Source of the DNA: Antedon mediterranea
Lineage: Eukaryota > Echinodermata > Crinoidea > Comatulida > Antedonidae
Assembly: GCF_964355755.1 (NCBI RefSeq)
Contig: NC_092678.1
Location: 25,836,365 to 25,896,364 of the forward strand
Direction of reading: 5' to 3'
DNA length: 60,000 bases
Shown here: positions 55,701 to 58,700 of the stretch, piece by piece
Position numbering within the stretch: the stretch's first letter is position 1
How the letters are laid out: the number at the start of each line of letters is the position of its first letter
Made by a program: the position numbers and the translations under genes
The notes under the pieces: generated by a model
Told to the model about the DNA's origin: nothing
The model's input: only the letters and a program-made list of their open reading frames with translations
Databases searched by the model: none

Positions 55701-58700
55701 TTAGTGAGTAATATTATATGCCTATTTAGTATGCTTGATCATACCGCATGCAATATGGACGTGTTTTCACAACACACATTTTACTAGAGATCACACTGTA
55801 CATGTTCTCAGATATCAGACTTTAAATGTCAACCGCCAAGAGCTGATCCAAGACAGTGGCACAAAGTGTTCATACCATAAATATACACAAGTTTAAGACT
55901 AATAAAACAGGAGTTACCTACTCCTGACTGCATGGGCCTGAAACTTGGTCAAACTCATCTGCACAACTTTGAATTCTGTATTGTCGAACACTGAATAGGA
56001 AAACCTTGCTGATTATTAATGGTCTTTATTATGCACTGGCAAATTATATCCATAGTCCTACCTGTGAACTTAAACCTGGTTTCTATAGAATCACTATCTC
56101 CACTATAATGTAATATAAACTCCAGAGTGATCCCAGGTTTTCCATAAGAGTGCACATCCATATTAATGAATCACTATCTCCACTATAATGTCTGCTGCCT
56201 CCGGAGTGATCCCAGGTTTTCCATAAGAGTGCACATCCATATTAATGAATGAATTCATTGTTTTCCATGTGCGAAATAAGTAAGTTAAACATTGACAAAC
56301 CAAAAGCCAACTTTGTTAACTTTAATGTTAAAGAATTATCTTAACTATAGTTCAATGTCACTTTAATTCTGATAGACTTGTTGGCTAAAATGATCATCCA
56401 ATCACAATCTGATGCTTTAGTTGATGGAAACACGTCTATCGTTTGTATGCATATGCTCTTGTCTGTACCCACAGTACTTATCAAACGTGTCACTGTTTAA
56501 CCATGCTCTATGCGATGCTTTTGTAATTACCATCAAGTTGATAGGGAGAAGTCGCTGATCGTCTAATCAAAATGCCTAATTGCTCCAAATAAAACTTTGA
56601 AATCTTATGCTTCTCTAACTTATATTATTTTGTCTTTCTTACTTTTTTATTTTCATTTTTTTTTTCTATATAATACAGAACTTGTCCCTACTTTTATAAT
56701 TGCCTTTTTTGCTTCAACATTATACATACAATTTAGGGTTTTTTATTTTAATCATTATCTTTCTAAACTTGTTAATTAACACAATTCTAATCAAGATAAT
56801 GTGACCTAAGGATACAATTTCAATCAATATAACATTTATATAAATTCCTAACTGATGATTTGCAAATAATATGTCAACATGGAATATCAGAATAACATCT
56901 CAATATGTTTTTCAAGTTGTATTTGGATTAGTTTGTTAACATCTGACTAATTTTAACACATCCGCACTACAATGATAAAGCTGACTTTAAATTATGTATT
57001 ACTAGAACAACTTTTACATGTACATTAATTAAATTATGAATGTTAAGAAATAAAATGTTATTATTATGAATATTAATTGAACTATTTTAAATTGAAACAT
57101 TTGTCATCAACAGAGGAAAGGAAGGTATCTCAGCCGTCAAAATATTGAGGGTGTTGAGAGTACTTAGGCCTCTAAGGGCAATCAACAGGGCAAAGGGCCT
57201 TAAGGTAATTATTATAATGGATTTTAATGTTAATAAATCAGCATAGGTTAGTGTGAACCATATGTATTCACTGTTAAAAAAGTGTTGCCAATTTCTGATA
57301 ACTGCACTTAATATGATAGGTAGCAACATATAAATTGGCTATTTAAAAAACCTGTTTTAATTCATAATGATTTTACCCAACTTGTGAAATCAAAATCAGT
57401 GCAACATTTTGTGTGTGATAGCAACATATAGTGATTGGTTATTTAAAAAAAAAACCTGTTTTAATTCGTGATGATTTTACCCAACTTGGGAAATTACAAT
57501 AAGTGTCACAACCTGTTTTTGTCTGTCTTCTACAGCGTGGTTCAATGTGCGATAATTGAAATTAAAACTATAGGTAGTTATATATAGATTGGTTACAAAA
57601 AATGTTTTGATTTGTAATGATTTTACCCAACTTGGGAAATTACAATCAGTGTAACATGTTTTTGTGTGTGTCCAATAGTATGTGGTTCAACATTGGTTGA
57701 TTGGTTTAATTAAAAAAAACTGTTTTCATTCATAATGATTTTACCCAACTTGGGAAATTACAATCAGTGTAACATGTTTTTTGTTTGTTTTGTGTTCAAC
57801 AGCATGTAGTTCAGTGTGTGATAGTTGCAATTAAAACCATAGGAAATATCATGCTAGTAACACTGTTACTCAAGTTCATGTTTGCATGTATTGGAGTTCA
57901 ACTGTTCTCAGGAAAGTTCCAAAGATGCAACGATGCTTCCAAGCTAACTCAAGATCTCTGCAAGTAAGTTACCTTTTCTGTATTTAAGTATTTAACGTTA
58001 AGTATTTCATTTTTACACTTTAGGGGGTCGGAGAGTCACTCGATAGTGTTTTTTTTTCACTTTTTGACAATCCCTCTAAAGTTCTCTGTACCTTGTGATT
58101 TTTTATTATTTATAAAAGACGAAATAAATGAAACAAACTTTAAATATTACTACAGGATTTAATAATCTAGTAAAAATGAAATCCAAAATGGAAATTAAGT
58201 ATTAATTCATTCATTCATTATTACTGATTACATGACCAAGATAGGTTATTAATATATATTAAATATTGTTATTATTTCAGAGGTCAATATTTTGTGTATC
58301 CTGACGGAGATATAAATCATCCACAACTAAACAACCGTACTTGGATTACCAACGAGTTCCACTTTGATACAATTTACTATGCTATGCTCTCACTCTTCAC
58401 TGTCTCAACATTTGAAGGATGGCCAAAGTAAGTACTAAGTATATGCTTAATAGTAAGCCTATACTCAATCTATATCTTTGCAATAACCCTAACCAACCAA
58501 CGAGTTCCACTTTGATACAATTTACTATGTTATGCTCTCACTCTTCACTGTCTCAACATTTGAAGGATGGCCAAAGTAAGTACTAAGTATATGCTTAATA
58601 GTAAGCCTATGCTTAGTATGGTATCTATCCTGCTTTTTGGAAATTCCATGTACATGAACTATAATTATGTTATTTGATTAATTGTTTTGAATAAAATAAT

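Noticed and set aside
58496-58575. Alternative exon 24
   Set aside because: The copy starts mid-exon and has no AG acceptor at its 5' edge.
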